In this document: piece by piece, positions 1 to 8,262 of the stretch
Numbering within the stretch: position 1 is the stretch's first letter
Layout: each line of letters starts with the position of its first letter
From: Rhizobium esperanzae
GTDB taxonomy: Bacteria > Pseudomonadota > Alphaproteobacteria > Rhizobiales > Rhizobiaceae
Assembly (NCBI RefSeq): GCF_014197615.1
Contig: NZ_JACIFY010000002.1
Location: 1 to 64,000 of the forward strand
Direction: 5' to 3'
Length of the DNA: 64,000 nucleotides
Notes under the pieces: generated by a model
Database searches by the model: none
Told to the model about the DNA's origin: nothing
Seen by the model: the letters and a program-made list of their open reading frames with translations, nothing else
Translations under genes and position numbers: made by a program

Positions 1-90
1 CTCGTCGCCGCCATGCGAAAGCTAATCATCATGATCAACACTATTCTCAAAAGACAAACGCCATGGAACGAGCCCCAACAACACGGTTGC

Positions 91-130
91 TGAGGTGCCC
101 CGCAGGGGCCTCGAAGGACGAGGCGGGCAC
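91..130. repeat. dispersed intergenic repeat (GGGGCCTCGAAGGACGAGG type)
   Basis: A roughly 40-bp GC-rich segment downstream of the SorC-type regulator recurs in inverted orientation at 56545-56580, and its core GCCTCGAAGGACGAGG appears again at 56666-56685. The copies lie outside genes and differ by small indels, as expected for a dispersed intergenic repeat. Apart from this element I see nothing in bases 1-147. Confidence 0.6.
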
Positions 131-147
131 TCCATCACCCCACCCCG

Positions 148-1098
148 TCAGTCGATCAACCGCTGCGCAGTAAACTTATCCGTCACAAGCATGTCGATCA
201 CCCCCACGCGCAGCGCGCCGGCGATCGCATCGGTCTTCTTGGCTCCGCCAGCCAGAGCAATAACCCGGTCCACCCGCTCGAGATCCTCGAGCGGCAGTCC
301 GATGACCCGATCATCCAGCGGTGTCTTGACCGGCTTGCCGTTCTTATCGAAGAAACGAAGCGAGATATCGCCGACGGCGCCCGCTTCCGCGAGATCGGAG
401 AGTTCGCGGGAGGAAAAGATGTTGCCGGAGCGGGCGAGAAGTTCGGACGGTTCGACGGCTCCGATGCCGACGATCGCAAGCGTTATACTGCCGAAGAGGT
501 CCATCGTCTCACGGACGAACGGGTCGGCCTGCATCAGAAGTTTTGCCTCCCTCGATGTCGTCACGCCCTGCACGGGGAGCAGCTTCGGCTCGGCGCCGGT
601 CAGCCGTGCAAGCCGCGTGGTCAGCTGCGTCGCGTGCGTCTGCACGGAAGGATCGCCCATGCCGCCAAGGGTCTGGACGACGTATTTCACCTGAGCGCTC
701 TTCGAAGGATGGATGTTCTCGACCATCTTGAAAATGGTCTGGCTCCAGCTCGAAACGCCGATGATCTCTCCTGGCGAAAGCGTCACCTCCAGGAGATGAG
801 CCGCCGCCTCTCCGATACGGGCCATGATGGCGCCGTCCCGATCTTCCGTGCACTCGACGACGATCGCCTCCGGCAGACCGTATTTCTCGCGAAGCGCGCC
901 CTCGAGCTCGCTATAGGTGCCGACGGGAGGGATCACGCTGGTTCTGACGATATCTTCAGCCTCGGCGCGCTTCAGCATGCGCGACACCGTCGCCTGAGAC
1001 AGTCGAAGGTGCTCCGCGATCTCCGCCTGTCGTCGCCCCTCTATGTGGTACATCTGGGCGACCCTTGAAATGAGGCGGAGTTCGTTGAGGCGAGTCAT
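148..1098 (-). CDS. SorC/DeoR-type sugar-binding transcriptional regulator
   Basis: This 316-aa protein has an N-terminal helix-turn-helix at about residues 22-50 (AEIAEHLRLSQATVSRML). It is followed by a long sugar/sugar-phosphate-binding domain of the SorC (NagB/RpiA-like) class containing the typical GVSSWSQT and VGIGAV segments. The length is normal for the family. It is the last gene of the minus-strand kinase-transketolase group and begins 21 bp after the kinase stop. A perfect inverted repeat, GTGAATTTTTATTCAC, lies just ahead of its start. Closely related sites flank the divergent promoters near 4.4-4.6 kb, so it probably controls this locus and itself. The inducer, presumably a phosphorylated sugar, is unknown. 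Confidence 0.88.
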   Translation of the reverse strand: MTRLNELRLISRVAQMYHIEGRRQAEIAEHLRLSQATVSRMLKRAEAEDIVRTSVIPPVGTYSELEGALREKYGLPEAIVVECTEDRDGAIMARIGEAAAHLLEVTLSPGEIIGVSSWSQTIFKMVENIHPSKSAQVKYVVQTLGGMGDPSVQTHATQLTTRLARLTGAEPKLLPVQGVTTSREAKLLMQADPFVRETMDLFGSITLAIVGIGAVEPSELLARSGNIFSSRELSDLAEAGAVGDISLRFFDKNGKPVKTPLDDRVIGLPLEDLERVDRVIALAGGAKKTDAIAGALRVGVIDMLVTDKFTAQRLID

Positions 1099-1111
1099 CG
1101 CTAATCCCAGA

Positions 1112-1127
1112 GTGAATTTTTATTCAC
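1112..1127. promoter_or_regulatory. putative SorC-type operator (site 1)
   Basis: GTGAAT and ATTCAC form a perfect 6+6 inverted repeat around a 4-base T-rich spacer. It overlaps the stop codon of the kinase gene and lies about 14 bp ahead of the regulator start. It matches the site at 4429-4444 at 15 of 16 positions. This suggests autoregulation from an internal promoter, which is inference. Confidence 0.6.
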
Positions 1128-2586
1128 CTTTAGCCTGTGTTTCGCGGGACGTCGAGCGGGCGAGCGCATCATTCCAGGTATCGAGAAGCAACCCACGATC
1201 AACGGGCTGCGGCTCGATGGTCTCAGTGTTTCGCGGCAGCTCCGCGACAATCTGGAGATCGCTCCACAAGCCAAGTGACAGCCCCGCCAGATAGGCAGCA
1301 CCCAGGGCCGAGGCCTCGGGCGCTTCGCATTGGATTACCGGATGTTCGATGAGGTTGGAGACGCACTGCATCAGGAAGCGGTTCTGGCTCGGTCCGCCAT
1401 CCACATAGAGCGCGCCGAGTTCGCCGCCACTCTGCGTCCGCATCGCCGCGATCACGTCATGCACCTGGAAGGCGATGGAATCGGTTACCGACCGGGCCAT
1501 CTGCGCGCGTGTCGTATTGAAGTTGATCTGGGAGAACAGCGCACGGGCATCGGCATTCCAGTAAGGGGCGCCCAGTCCCACGAATGCCGGCACGAAGCCG
1601 GGGCCGCCCGGCTCGGCGCTCGCCGCAAGTTCGACGAGAGCCGCCACATCCGCAAGGCCGAGAATATCGGCCATCCAGGGAAGACTGGCGGCGCAAACGA
1701 GAATATTGCCTTCGAAAGCGAAAGTCGGCTTTCCCCCGATACGCCATGCGACGGTGGTCGTGACGCCGTTGCGCGGGGAAATGAAGTGCGAAAGCGTCGT
1801 CATGACCGAAGAGCCGGTCCCGAAAGTCACCTTGCCGTCGCCCGGCTTGAATGCCCCATGACCGAACAGGGCGGCGTGGCTGTCTCCGATCGCGGCCATG
1901 ATCGGAGTACCATCAGGCACTCCCGGCAATCCTTGCGTTCTGCCGAAATCGGCGGAGCTGTCGAGCACCTCGGGCAGCAGCGCGATATCGACGCCGAAAA
2001 TCTCGACGAGTTCCTCGCTCCATCTCTGCTCCCGGAGATCGAACAATTGGCTCCTGGCGGCATTCGAAGCGTCGCAGGCATGCCGGCGCCCGCCCGTCAG
2101 GCAGTGGACGAGCCAGCTGTCGATCGTTCCGAGCCGCACCGATCGCCCGGCCGGAATACGGTCGAGCAGCCAGCGGAATTTCGAACCCGGAAACATCGGG
2201 TCCAATGGCAGGCCGGTAAGCGCCTGCACCCGGTCAAGGCGACCTTCGGCAATCAGACGTTCGCAATCCTGCGCCGTTCGGCGGCACTGCCAGCTGACCA
2301 CCGGCCCAAGCGCCTCCCCGGTATCGGCGTCCCAGGCGGTGACGGATTCGCGCTGGTTGGAAATGGCCACAGCCTCGATAACAACATCGGGGCCGGCCTT
2401 CAGGCAGATGTCGACCGCTTCGCAGACCGAGGCGTAGAGCCGGCGCGGGTCCTGTTCGACCCAGCCCGGCCTGGGATAGGAGATGCCGACGGGCGCCGCC
2501 CCCCTGCCGACGATCTCTCCCTTCTCGGAAACGAGAACTGCCTTTGAATTGGTCGTGCCCTGGTCGATTGCCAGAATTGCCCGCAT
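1120..2586 (-). CDS. FGGY-family carbohydrate kinase
   Basis: This 488-aa cytoplasmic sugar kinase begins with the nucleotide-binding loop AIDQGTTNSKAVLV. It carries a second ATP-binding segment (KVTFGTGSSVMTT) and the C-terminal FGGY signature region (YVDGGPSQNRFLMQ). Length and layout fit the glycerol kinase/xylulokinase superfamily. A GGGAGGA ribosome site precedes the chosen ATG. It lies just downstream of the two transketolase subunit genes on the same strand, so it probably phosphorylates a ketose that the transketolase then splits. Substrate cannot be told from sequence: xylulose-, erythrulose- or apulose-type ketoses are possible, and glycerol is less likely given the context. Confidence 0.88.
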   Translation of the reverse strand: MRAILAIDQGTTNSKAVLVSEKGEIVGRGAAPVGISYPRPGWVEQDPRRLYASVCEAVDICLKAGPDVVIEAVAISNQRESVTAWDADTGEALGPVVSWQCRRTAQDCERLIAEGRLDRVQALTGLPLDPMFPGSKFRWLLDRIPAGRSVRLGTIDSWLVHCLTGGRRHACDASNAARSQLFDLREQRWSEELVEIFGVDIALLPEVLDSSADFGRTQGLPGVPDGTPIMAAIGDSHAALFGHGAFKPGDGKVTFGTGSSVMTTLSHFISPRNGVTTTVAWRIGGKPTFAFEGNILVCAASLPWMADILGLADVAALVELAASAEPGGPGFVPAFVGLGAPYWNADARALFSQINFNTTRAQMARSVTDSIAFQVHDVIAAMRTQSGGELGALYVDGGPSQNRFLMQCVSNLIEHPVIQCEAPEASALGAAYLAGLSLGLWSDLQIVAELPRNTETIEPQPVDRGLLLDTWNDALARSTSRETQAKGE

Positions 2587-2651
2587 TCCATCCTCCCCGG
2601 ATCAGGTGACGGCCGAAACGGCAAAACGTTTCGACCAGTCTCTGGATCCTA

Positions 2652-3608
2652 TTACTTGCGCTTGATCAGCGCCTGCGCGGCGTCGGCGATTGCGGACGGC
2701 GCCATCCCGAATTCGTCGAGCAGGAACTCTGCCGAACCTGTTGGGGCATAGACGCCGGGAACGCCGAGACGTTTCATCGGCACCGGGGCATTGTCGACCA
2801 CCACTTCGGCGACCGCCGAGCCGAGCCCGCCAAAGATCGAATGCTCTTCGGCTGTGACGATCGCTCCGGTTTCCCTGGCAGCAGTGATGATAGCCTCCTC
2901 GTCGATGGGACGAACCGTCGCAAGATTGAGCACCCTGGCATTGATGCCGCGCTCAGCGAGGATTTCGGCCGCCTTCAGAATGCGATGGGTCAAAGTGCCG
3001 TTGGCAATGAGCGTGACGTCGGACCCCTGCCGAAGGAGATTCGCCTTGCCGAGTTCGAACTTATGGCCTTCCGGAAGCAGGTCGGGCACGCCGACCCGCG
3101 ACAGGCGCAGGAAACAAGGCCCGTCATAACTCGCGGCCCAGGCAACGGCAGCAGCGGTTTCGATGCGGTCACAAGGCGCAATGACCGGAAGATTGGGCAG
3201 GACCCGCGTCCAGGCGAAATCTTCGATCGAGTGATGGGTCGGACCGAGTTCGCCATAGGCCATGCCGGAGGAGATGCCGACCAGCTTGACGTTGGCATTC
3301 GAATAGGAAATGTCGGCCTTGATCTGCTCCAGCGACCGCCCGGTGAGAAACGGAGCGGCGGCGCAGACGAATGGAAGCCGTCCGCCATTGGCGAGGCCCG
3401 CTCCGACGCCGACCATGTTCTGCTCTGCGATGCCGACATTGACGAGGCGTTCGGGAAATTTGGACTTGAAGCCGCCGAGCTTGGAGGAACCGACGGAATC
3501 GTTGCAGACGGCAACGATCCTCTCGTTTTCAGTTGCCAGCCGCTCCAGCGTGGCGGCGAATGCGTCGCGGCAATCATAAAGCTTGGGTGGGTTGATTGGC
3601 GCGTTCAT
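2652..3608 (-). CDS. transketolase, C-terminal subunit (pyrimidine-binding and C domains)
   Basis: This 318-aa protein corresponds to the second half of a transketolase: a pyrimidine-binding domain followed by the transketolase C domain. The segment VNVGIAEQNMVGVGAGLA contains the conserved Glu that activates the thiamine ring. The start is MNAPINPP at 3608, because its ATG overlaps the stop of the upstream subunit (TAATG). A longer in-frame reading runs into that gene and is not used. With the N-terminal subunit it should form a two-gene transketolase, as in split transketolases of pentose and apulose-4-phosphate pathways. Confidence 0.9.
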   Translation of the reverse strand: MNAPINPPKLYDCRDAFAATLERLATENERIVAVCNDSVGSSKLGGFKSKFPERLVNVGIAEQNMVGVGAGLANGGRLPFVCAAAPFLTGRSLEQIKADISYSNANVKLVGISSGMAYGELGPTHHSIEDFAWTRVLPNLPVIAPCDRIETAAAVAWAASYDGPCFLRLSRVGVPDLLPEGHKFELGKANLLRQGSDVTLIANGTLTHRILKAAEILAERGINARVLNLATVRPIDEEAIITAARETGAIVTAEEHSIFGGLGSAVAEVVVDNAPVPMKRLGVPGVYAPTGSAEFLLDEFGMAPSAIADAAQALIKRK

Positions 3609-4417
3609 TACAGTGCCTCCGACAATTCTGCCAATGCGATTTCGTATTGTTCTTTGCTCGGCACCTTGTGGTGCCATTCGACCCGGTCCTGCATGAACGA
3701 GATTCCATGGCCCTTGTTGGTATGGGCGACGATGCAATGCGGCCTTGCCCCCCGGTGTTCGAGCGCAGGAACGACTTCGCTCATCGTGTTGCCGTTGATC
3801 TCGGTGACTTCCCAATCGAAGGCTTCGAGCTTCGGGCGCAGCGGGGCGAGATCGTTGGTTTCGGCCAGCGCCGCGCCCTGCTGAAACCTGTTGTGATCGA
3901 TGACCAGCGTCAAGTTATCGAGCTTGAACTGGGCGGCCGCCATGATCGCTTCCCAGTTGGAACCCTCCTGCATTTCACCGTCGCCGGTGACGACGTAGGT
4001 GTGAAATTTAGCACCCGAGAGCTTGGCCGCTTTCGCCATTCCGACTGCGACCGGAAGACCATGGCCGAGCGGCCCGGTATTCGTTTCGACGCCCGGAACC
4101 TTGTTGCAGTTCGGATGCCCGTTCAGCCGCGAATGCGGCTGCAGGAAGGTGGAAATCTCCTCCTCCGGGATGAAGCCGCGTTTTGCGAGCGTCACATAGA
4201 GGGCGCATGCCGTATGCCCCTTTGACAGGACGAACCTGTCGCGGTCGGGATGTTTGGGCTGATCCGGCCAGACTTTCAGCACACGAAAATAGAGCGCCGT
4301 CAAAATGTCGATGACCGACATCTCCCCGCCGATATGGCCGGCGCCCGCTTCAAAGACCGCCTGAAGATCGCGCAATCGGATCTCGCGGGCGATGCGCTCA
4401 AGTTCTGTCGTATCCAT
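3608..4417 (-). CDS. transketolase, N-terminal subunit (thiamine diphosphate-binding)
   Basis: This 269-aa protein is the first half of a transketolase. It has the GHIGGEMSVIDILTALY region, the HGLPVAVGMAKAAKL segment and the thiamine diphosphate/Mg motif GDGEMQEGSNWEA...N. The ATG at 4417 is preferred because GAGGAA lies 4 bases upstream; an in-frame GTG 27 bases earlier lies inside a putative operator. It is the first gene of the minus-strand group and is translationally coupled to the C-terminal subunit by a one-base overlap. Its expression probably responds to the neighbouring SorC-type regulator. Confidence 0.9.
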   Translation of the reverse strand: MDTTELERIAREIRLRDLQAVFEAGAGHIGGEMSVIDILTALYFRVLKVWPDQPKHPDRDRFVLSKGHTACALYVTLAKRGFIPEEEISTFLQPHSRLNGHPNCNKVPGVETNTGPLGHGLPVAVGMAKAAKLSGAKFHTYVVTGDGEMQEGSNWEAIMAAAQFKLDNLTLVIDHNRFQQGAALAETNDLAPLRPKLEAFDWEVTEINGNTMSEVVPALEHRGARPHCIVAHTNKGHGISFMQDRVEWHHKVPSKEQYEIALAELSEAL

Positions 4418-4428
4418 CGATTCCTCGT

Positions 4429-4462
4429 GTGCATAAATATTCACTACTCAATATTTTTGCAC
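4429..4462. promoter_or_regulatory. putative SorC-type operators (sites 2 and 3, tandem)
   Basis: Bases 4429-4444, read on the minus strand, give GTGAATATTTATGCAC, which matches operator site 1 at 15 of 16 positions outside the spacer variation. Bases 4447-4462 (CTCAATATTTTTGCAC) match it at 13 of 16 positions, with an 18-bp register. The pair covers the presumed -10 box and transcription start of the minus-strand operon, where a repressor would block transcription. Confidence 0.55.
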
Positions 4463-4480
4463 AAGAAGCCGATTAGTCAA
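4453..4480 (-). promoter_or_regulatory. candidate sigma70-type promoter of the transketolase-kinase operon
   Basis: On the minus strand TTGACT (4480-4475) is followed after 16 bases by AAAAAT (4458-4453). The -10 box overlaps putative operator site 3. The -35 box is good and the -10 box moderate, so this is a plausible but unproven promoter. Confidence 0.4.
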
Positions 4481-4525
4481 CCCCCTTATACCATGTACCG
4501 AGAACATCCACTCAACGAAATATTG

Positions 4526-4554
4526 TTGACAGCCGGAAAGCAAGTTGTTAATGA
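4526..4554 (+). promoter_or_regulatory. candidate sigma70-type promoter of the ABC importer operon
   Basis: A consensus -35 box TTGACA (4526-4531) is followed after 17 bases by TAATGA (4549-4554), a weak -10 box. Putative operator site 4 lies about 15 bp downstream of it, where bound repressor would block transcription. The -10 match is poor, so confidence is limited. Confidence 0.35.
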
Positions 4555-4568
4555 ATTTTCCAGCAGGC

Positions 4569-4584
4569 ATGAATAATTATTCCA
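4569..4584. promoter_or_regulatory. putative SorC-type operator (site 4)
   Basis: ATGAATAATTATTCCA contains the perfect 12-bp palindrome GAATAATTATTC and matches the GTGAAT-N4-ATTCAC pattern of site 1 at all but the outer positions. It lies between the candidate plus-strand promoter and the permease start. Confidence 0.5.
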
Positions 4585-4628
4585 TCCTGAACAAATATCG
4601 GATACAGGCCTACGCAGAGGGAGGAGCA

Positions 4629-5609
4629 ATGGTGGCGCTCGATATCAATGAACACAGGCTTTCGTCCGGTGCGTGGTTGAGCAAGCTCAAGGGAGCGACC
4701 GGCCCACTCGTCGGATTGCTCGTGCTGTGCGTCTTTCTGAGCGTCAGCACAGACACATTTCTTTCGGTCCGAAACGGCCTCAACATTCTCGACCAGATTA
4801 CCGTTCTCGGCATCATGGCTGTGGGAATGACGTTCGTCATCCTGATTGGCGGCATCGATCTCTCCGTCGGCTCGGCACTCGCTTTGGCGATGATGGTGAT
4901 GGGTTGGACCGCCAACGTCGCCGGCCTGCCGCTGCCCGTCGGGATCGCCTTCGCGCTGATCGCTTCGGCGGTATCGGGCCTGATCGTCGGATTGCTCGTG
5001 ACGCAGTTCAGGGTTCCGGCCTTTATCGCCACTCTCGCGATGATGTCGGCTGCCCGTGGCGTTGCAAATATGATCACCGACGGCCAGCAGATCGTCGGCT
5101 TCCCCGACTGGTTCATGATGCTGGCGATCGATCGCCATTTCGGCGTCATGACGGCCACCGTCTTTCTGATGCTGGCGGTGGTTCTGGCGGCCTGGCTTTT
5201 CCTGCATTTCCGCTCCGAAGGCCGCATGCTCTATGCGGTGGGCGGAAATTCCGAAGTCGCGCGCCTCGCCGGCATCAACGTCCCGCTGGTGACGATCGGC
5301 GTCTATGTCATGAGTGCCGTCCTTGCAGGCCTTGCCGGCGTCGTGCTCGCCGCCCGGCTGGATTCCGTCCAGCCGTCCAGCGGTCTCGGCTATGAGCTGG
5401 ACACCATCGCTGCGGTCGTCATCGGCGGCACGTCGCTCTCCGGCGGCGCTGGCGGCATCGGCGGAACGCTGATCGGCGTTCTGATCATCGGCGTGCTGCG
5501 CAACGGTCTCAACCTTCTCAACGTCTCGCCGTTCCTTCAGCAGGTGATCATCGGCATCGTCATCGTGCTTGCGGTCGGCGCAGAGACTATTCGTCGGCGT
5601 CGCGCCTGA
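4629..5609 (+). CDS. CUT2-family sugar ABC transporter permease (RbsC-like)
   Basis: This 326-aa inner-membrane permease has about eight to ten hydrophobic segments. It carries the hallmark GMTFVILIGGIDLSVGS loop and the late GGAGGIGGTLIGVLIIG segment of ribose/xylose-type (BPD_transp_2) permeases. The ATG at 4629 is chosen because GGAGGAG precedes it; an upstream in-frame extension has no ribosome site and is not conserved-looking. It is the first gene of the plus-strand operon, before the binding protein and ATPase genes. Sugar specificity is not readable from the sequence. Confidence 0.9.
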   Translation: MVALDINEHRLSSGAWLSKLKGATGPLVGLLVLCVFLSVSTDTFLSVRNGLNILDQITVLGIMAVGMTFVILIGGIDLSVGSALALAMMVMGWTANVAGLPLPVGIAFALIASAVSGLIVGLLVTQFRVPAFIATLAMMSAARGVANMITDGQQIVGFPDWFMMLAIDRHFGVMTATVFLMLAVVLAAWLFLHFRSEGRMLYAVGGNSEVARLAGINVPLVTIGVYVMSAVLAGLAGVVLAARLDSVQPSSGLGYELDTIAAVVIGGTSLSGGAGGIGGTLIGVLIIGVLRNGLNLLNVSPFLQQVIIGIVIVLAVGAETIRRRRA

Positions 5610-5615
5610 CGAGCG

Positions 5616-5667
5616 GGGTCCGCCGCACTGGCGGACCCGGAATTCCGCCCCGGAAAATCGGGGCGGA
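5616..5667 (+). repeat. tandem strong hairpins between permease and binding-protein genes
   Basis: There are two perfect 9-bp stems in succession: GGGTCCGCC/GGCGGACCC (5616-5638) and TCCGCCCCG/CGGGGCGGA (5644-5667). No run of T follows, so these look more like RNA-stabilising or processing hairpins than a simple terminator. They could set the level of binding protein relative to permease. Confidence 0.6.
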
Positions 5668-5726
5668 TCAATACCCCGAGGGGGAGGACATACCCGAGGG
5701 TTCCATTAAACAACGGAGGAAATACA

Positions 5727-6656
5727 ATGAAAATTGCGCGCACCATGCTCGCGTCTGCTGCACTGCTCGGTCTCATGCTCGGTCCCGTACACGCGGCGGA
5801 GCTGAAGAAGCTGGGCCTCGCCGTTGCCAACCTTCAGGCAAACTTCTTCAACCAGATCAAGCAATCGGTCGAGGCCGAAGCCAAGAAGCGCGGCATCGAA
5901 GTCATCACGGTCGACGCCAAGGGCGACGGACCGACGCAGGTCAACCAGATCCAGGATCTGCTGACCCAGAAGATCGACGCGCTGATCTATATCCCGGCCG
6001 GTGCTGCGGCTGCGACCGTTCCGGTCAAACTCGCAAAGAGCGCCGGCATCCCGGTCGTAAACGTTGACCGCAACGCCGAGGGAGCACCGGGCGATACGTT
6101 CCTTGCAACGGATTCCGTCGCCTCTGCCAAGGCTGTGTGCGACTACATTCTGAAGGAAGCCGGCGGCAAGGGTAAGATGGTCATCATCCACGGCCAGAAG
6201 GGCACGACGCCGGAAGTCGATCGTTCGAAGGGCTGCGCTGAATCGCTCAAGGCATATCCTGACGTGAAGGTCGTCGCCGAGCAGTTCTCCAACATCTGGA
6301 GCCAGGACGAAGGCTTCCAGATCATGCAGAACATGCTGCAGGCAAACCCGGATGTTTCGATCGTGTTCGCCCAGGCCGATGGCCTCGCACTCGGCGCCGC
6401 CCAGGCAATCAAGGTCGCCAATCCATCGCAGAAGATCGTGGTCGGCGGCTTCGATGGCGACACCGCAGCTCTCGAAGCCCTGAGCAAGGGCGTCTTCAAC
6501 GTCACTGCAACGCAGCAGACGCAGAAGATGGGCCGCGACGCGGTTGAAAATGCTGCCAAGCTCGTCGCCGGCGAAAAGGTGCCTCCGGTCCAGCTCCTGG
6601 ATGCCACGCTGACCACCAAGGAAAACGTGGCAGGCTTCATCGCCAACCATCCCTGA
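5727..6656 (+). CDS. periplasmic sugar-binding protein (RbsB-like, type 1 PBP)
   Basis: This 309-aa exported protein has a clear signal peptide (MKIARTMLASAALLGLMLGPVHA, cleavage near residue 23). It is followed by a ribose/galactose-type periplasmic binding fold with the segments LAVANLQANFFNQIKQSVE and DALIYIPAGAAAATVPVKLA. A GGAGGAAATACA ribosome site precedes the ATG. It should deliver the sugar to the permease encoded upstream and the ATPase encoded downstream. Ligand is unknown. Confidence 0.92.
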   Translation: MKIARTMLASAALLGLMLGPVHAAELKKLGLAVANLQANFFNQIKQSVEAEAKKRGIEVITVDAKGDGPTQVNQIQDLLTQKIDALIYIPAGAAAATVPVKLAKSAGIPVVNVDRNAEGAPGDTFLATDSVASAKAVCDYILKEAGGKGKMVIIHGQKGTTPEVDRSKGCAESLKAYPDVKVVAEQFSNIWSQDEGFQIMQNMLQANPDVSIVFAQADGLALGAAQAIKVANPSQKIVVGGFDGDTAALEALSKGVFNVTATQQTQKMGRDAVENAAKLVAGEKVPPVQLLDATLTTKENVAGFIANHP

Positions 6657-6684
6657 TAACGTTGAGGTCTTGAGGAGGTGTGCC

Positions 6685-8163
6685 GTGACTGATCCCGTTC
6701 TTTCCCTGAGGGGCATATCCAAGTGGTATGGGCCGCTTCAGGTTCTGAAGGATGTCAGCCTGGACGTCTATCCGGGCGAAGTGGTTGCACTTCTCGGTGA
6801 AAACGGAGCGGGCAAGTCAACGCTGTCGGGCATCATCGCCGGGTCCCGCACGCCCTCCGAAGGATCGATGACATGGCTGGGGCAGCCTTATGCCCCGGCC
6901 ACCCCAAGGGAAGCGATCGACAAGGGTGTCGTCCTGATCCACCAGGAGCTGCAGCTTCTGCCGCAGCTCTCGGTCGCCGAAAACGTCTTCATCGGACGCT
7001 GGCCGATGAAGAACGGCGTCGTCGACCGCGCCCAGATGGTTCGCCGGGCCCAGGACCAGCTCGCCCGCTTGAACCTTCACATACCCGCAACGCGGAAGGT
7101 CGCCGGCCTTTCCACCGCCAATCAGCAACTCATCGAGATCGCCAAGGCGCTGGCGCTCAACGCAAAGCTCCTGATCCTCGATGAACCGACAGCCGCCCTT
7201 GGCGGCGCGGAGACGGAAGCTCTGTTCGAACAGGTCCGCAAGCTTCGCTCGGAAGGCGTTGGCATCGTCTACATTTCCCACCGCATGGAAGAGATCAAGC
7301 AGATCACCGACCGCATCGTCGTTCTTCGCGACGGCGAGCGCGTGCAGGAATTCTCCGACAGCGCGACCCCGGTGCGAACGATTGTCGAGAGCATGGTCGG
7401 GCGCCCGCTTGACCGCTTGTTTCCTACCCTGCCCGTTCCGACAGATCGTCCCGTGCTTCAAGTCTCCGGCCTGAGCTCGCCGGACGACTCGTTCCGCGAC
7501 GTTTCCTTCGAGGTGCGAGCCGGCGAAATTCTCGGTATCGCCGGCTTGGTCGGCGCCGGCCGCACCGAACTGGTGCGGGCGATTTCGGGCGCCGATCCGA
7601 TCAGTGCCGGTTCGATCAAGCTGGAAGGCGAGGAGCTCAGGCTGCGCGACCCGGCGGACGCGATCGCTAGAGGTATCGTGATGGTTCCGGAAGACCGCAA
7701 GGAGCAAGGCCTGATCGTCGGGCACCGGATCAGCGAGAACATTATCTACGCCAATCTCGACAAACTGGGCGGTGGCTGGATCACACCGCGCGTCAAGCGC
7801 TCCTTTGCGGAAAAGGCCGTTGCCAAGTTCGGCGTCAAGGGCCGTGCCGAGCAATACGCCTCGGACCTGTCAGGCGGCAACCAGCAGAAGGTCGTGATCG
7901 CCAAATGGCTCATGCGCGATCCGAAGGTCGTCGTGCTCGACGAACCGACGAGAGGCATCGATGTCGGCGCCCGCGCCGGCATCTACGACATCATCGTCAA
8001 TCTTGCCAAACAGGGCGTGGCGGTCATCGTCGTAAGCTCCGACCTCGAGGAAGTTCTCGGCGTCTCCAATCGCATTCTCGTGCTTGCCCAAGGCAAGCAG
8101 GCGGGGATCCTCAATCGTGACCAGGCCAATGACGTTTCGGTCATGGAACTGGCTACCATCTAA
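6685..8163 (+). CDS. sugar ABC transporter ATP-binding protein (RbsA/MglA-like, duplicated)
   Basis: This 492-aa protein has two ABC ATPase halves. The first has Walker A GENGAGKST, a degenerate signature (STANQQLIE) and Walker B LLILDEPTAALG. The second has the usual degenerate Walker A (GLVGAGRTE), signature LSGGNQQKV and Walker B VVVLDEPTRGID. This is the standard CUT2 architecture. The GTG at 6685 is chosen over a TTG 15 bases upstream because AGGAGG lies 6 bases ahead of it. It completes a full importer with the two preceding genes. Confidence 0.92.
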   Translation: MTDPVLSLRGISKWYGPLQVLKDVSLDVYPGEVVALLGENGAGKSTLSGIIAGSRTPSEGSMTWLGQPYAPATPREAIDKGVVLIHQELQLLPQLSVAENVFIGRWPMKNGVVDRAQMVRRAQDQLARLNLHIPATRKVAGLSTANQQLIEIAKALALNAKLLILDEPTAALGGAETEALFEQVRKLRSEGVGIVYISHRMEEIKQITDRIVVLRDGERVQEFSDSATPVRTIVESMVGRPLDRLFPTLPVPTDRPVLQVSGLSSPDDSFRDVSFEVRAGEILGIAGLVGAGRTELVRAISGADPISAGSIKLEGEELRLRDPADAIARGIVMVPEDRKEQGLIVGHRISENIIYANLDKLGGGWITPRVKRSFAEKAVAKFGVKGRAEQYASDLSGGNQQKVVIAKWLMRDPKVVVLDEPTRGIDVGARAGIYDIIVNLAKQGVAVIVVSSDLEEVLGVSNRILVLAQGKQAGILNRDQANDVSVMELATI

Positions 8164-8164
8164 A

Positions 8165-8230
8165 GCAATTCCAGCAAAAGTGTGCAGCGGTTTGCCAGGC
8201 AAAGCGCGAAGCACTTTTGCCGGGAATTGC
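8165..8230. repeat. rhizobial intergenic palindrome
   Basis: GCAATTCC-GCAAAAGTG (8165-8182) is mirrored by CACTTTTGC-GGAATTGC (8212-8230) around a loop of about 29 bases. It starts two bases after the ATPase stop and resembles a short palindrome often seen between genes in Rhizobiales, which is recalled and not checked. It may form an intercistronic mRNA hairpin ahead of the dehydrogenase genes. Confidence 0.6.
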
Positions 8231-8262
8231 GTGAAAACAAAACAACAGAGAAAGGAAGAGCG

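Noticed and set aside
3609..3815. A 69-residue N-terminal extension of the transketolase C-terminal subunit
   Set aside because: It lies inside the N-terminal subunit gene and has no ribosome site; the ATG at 3608 overlaps that gene's stop (TAATG) as expected for coupled subunits.
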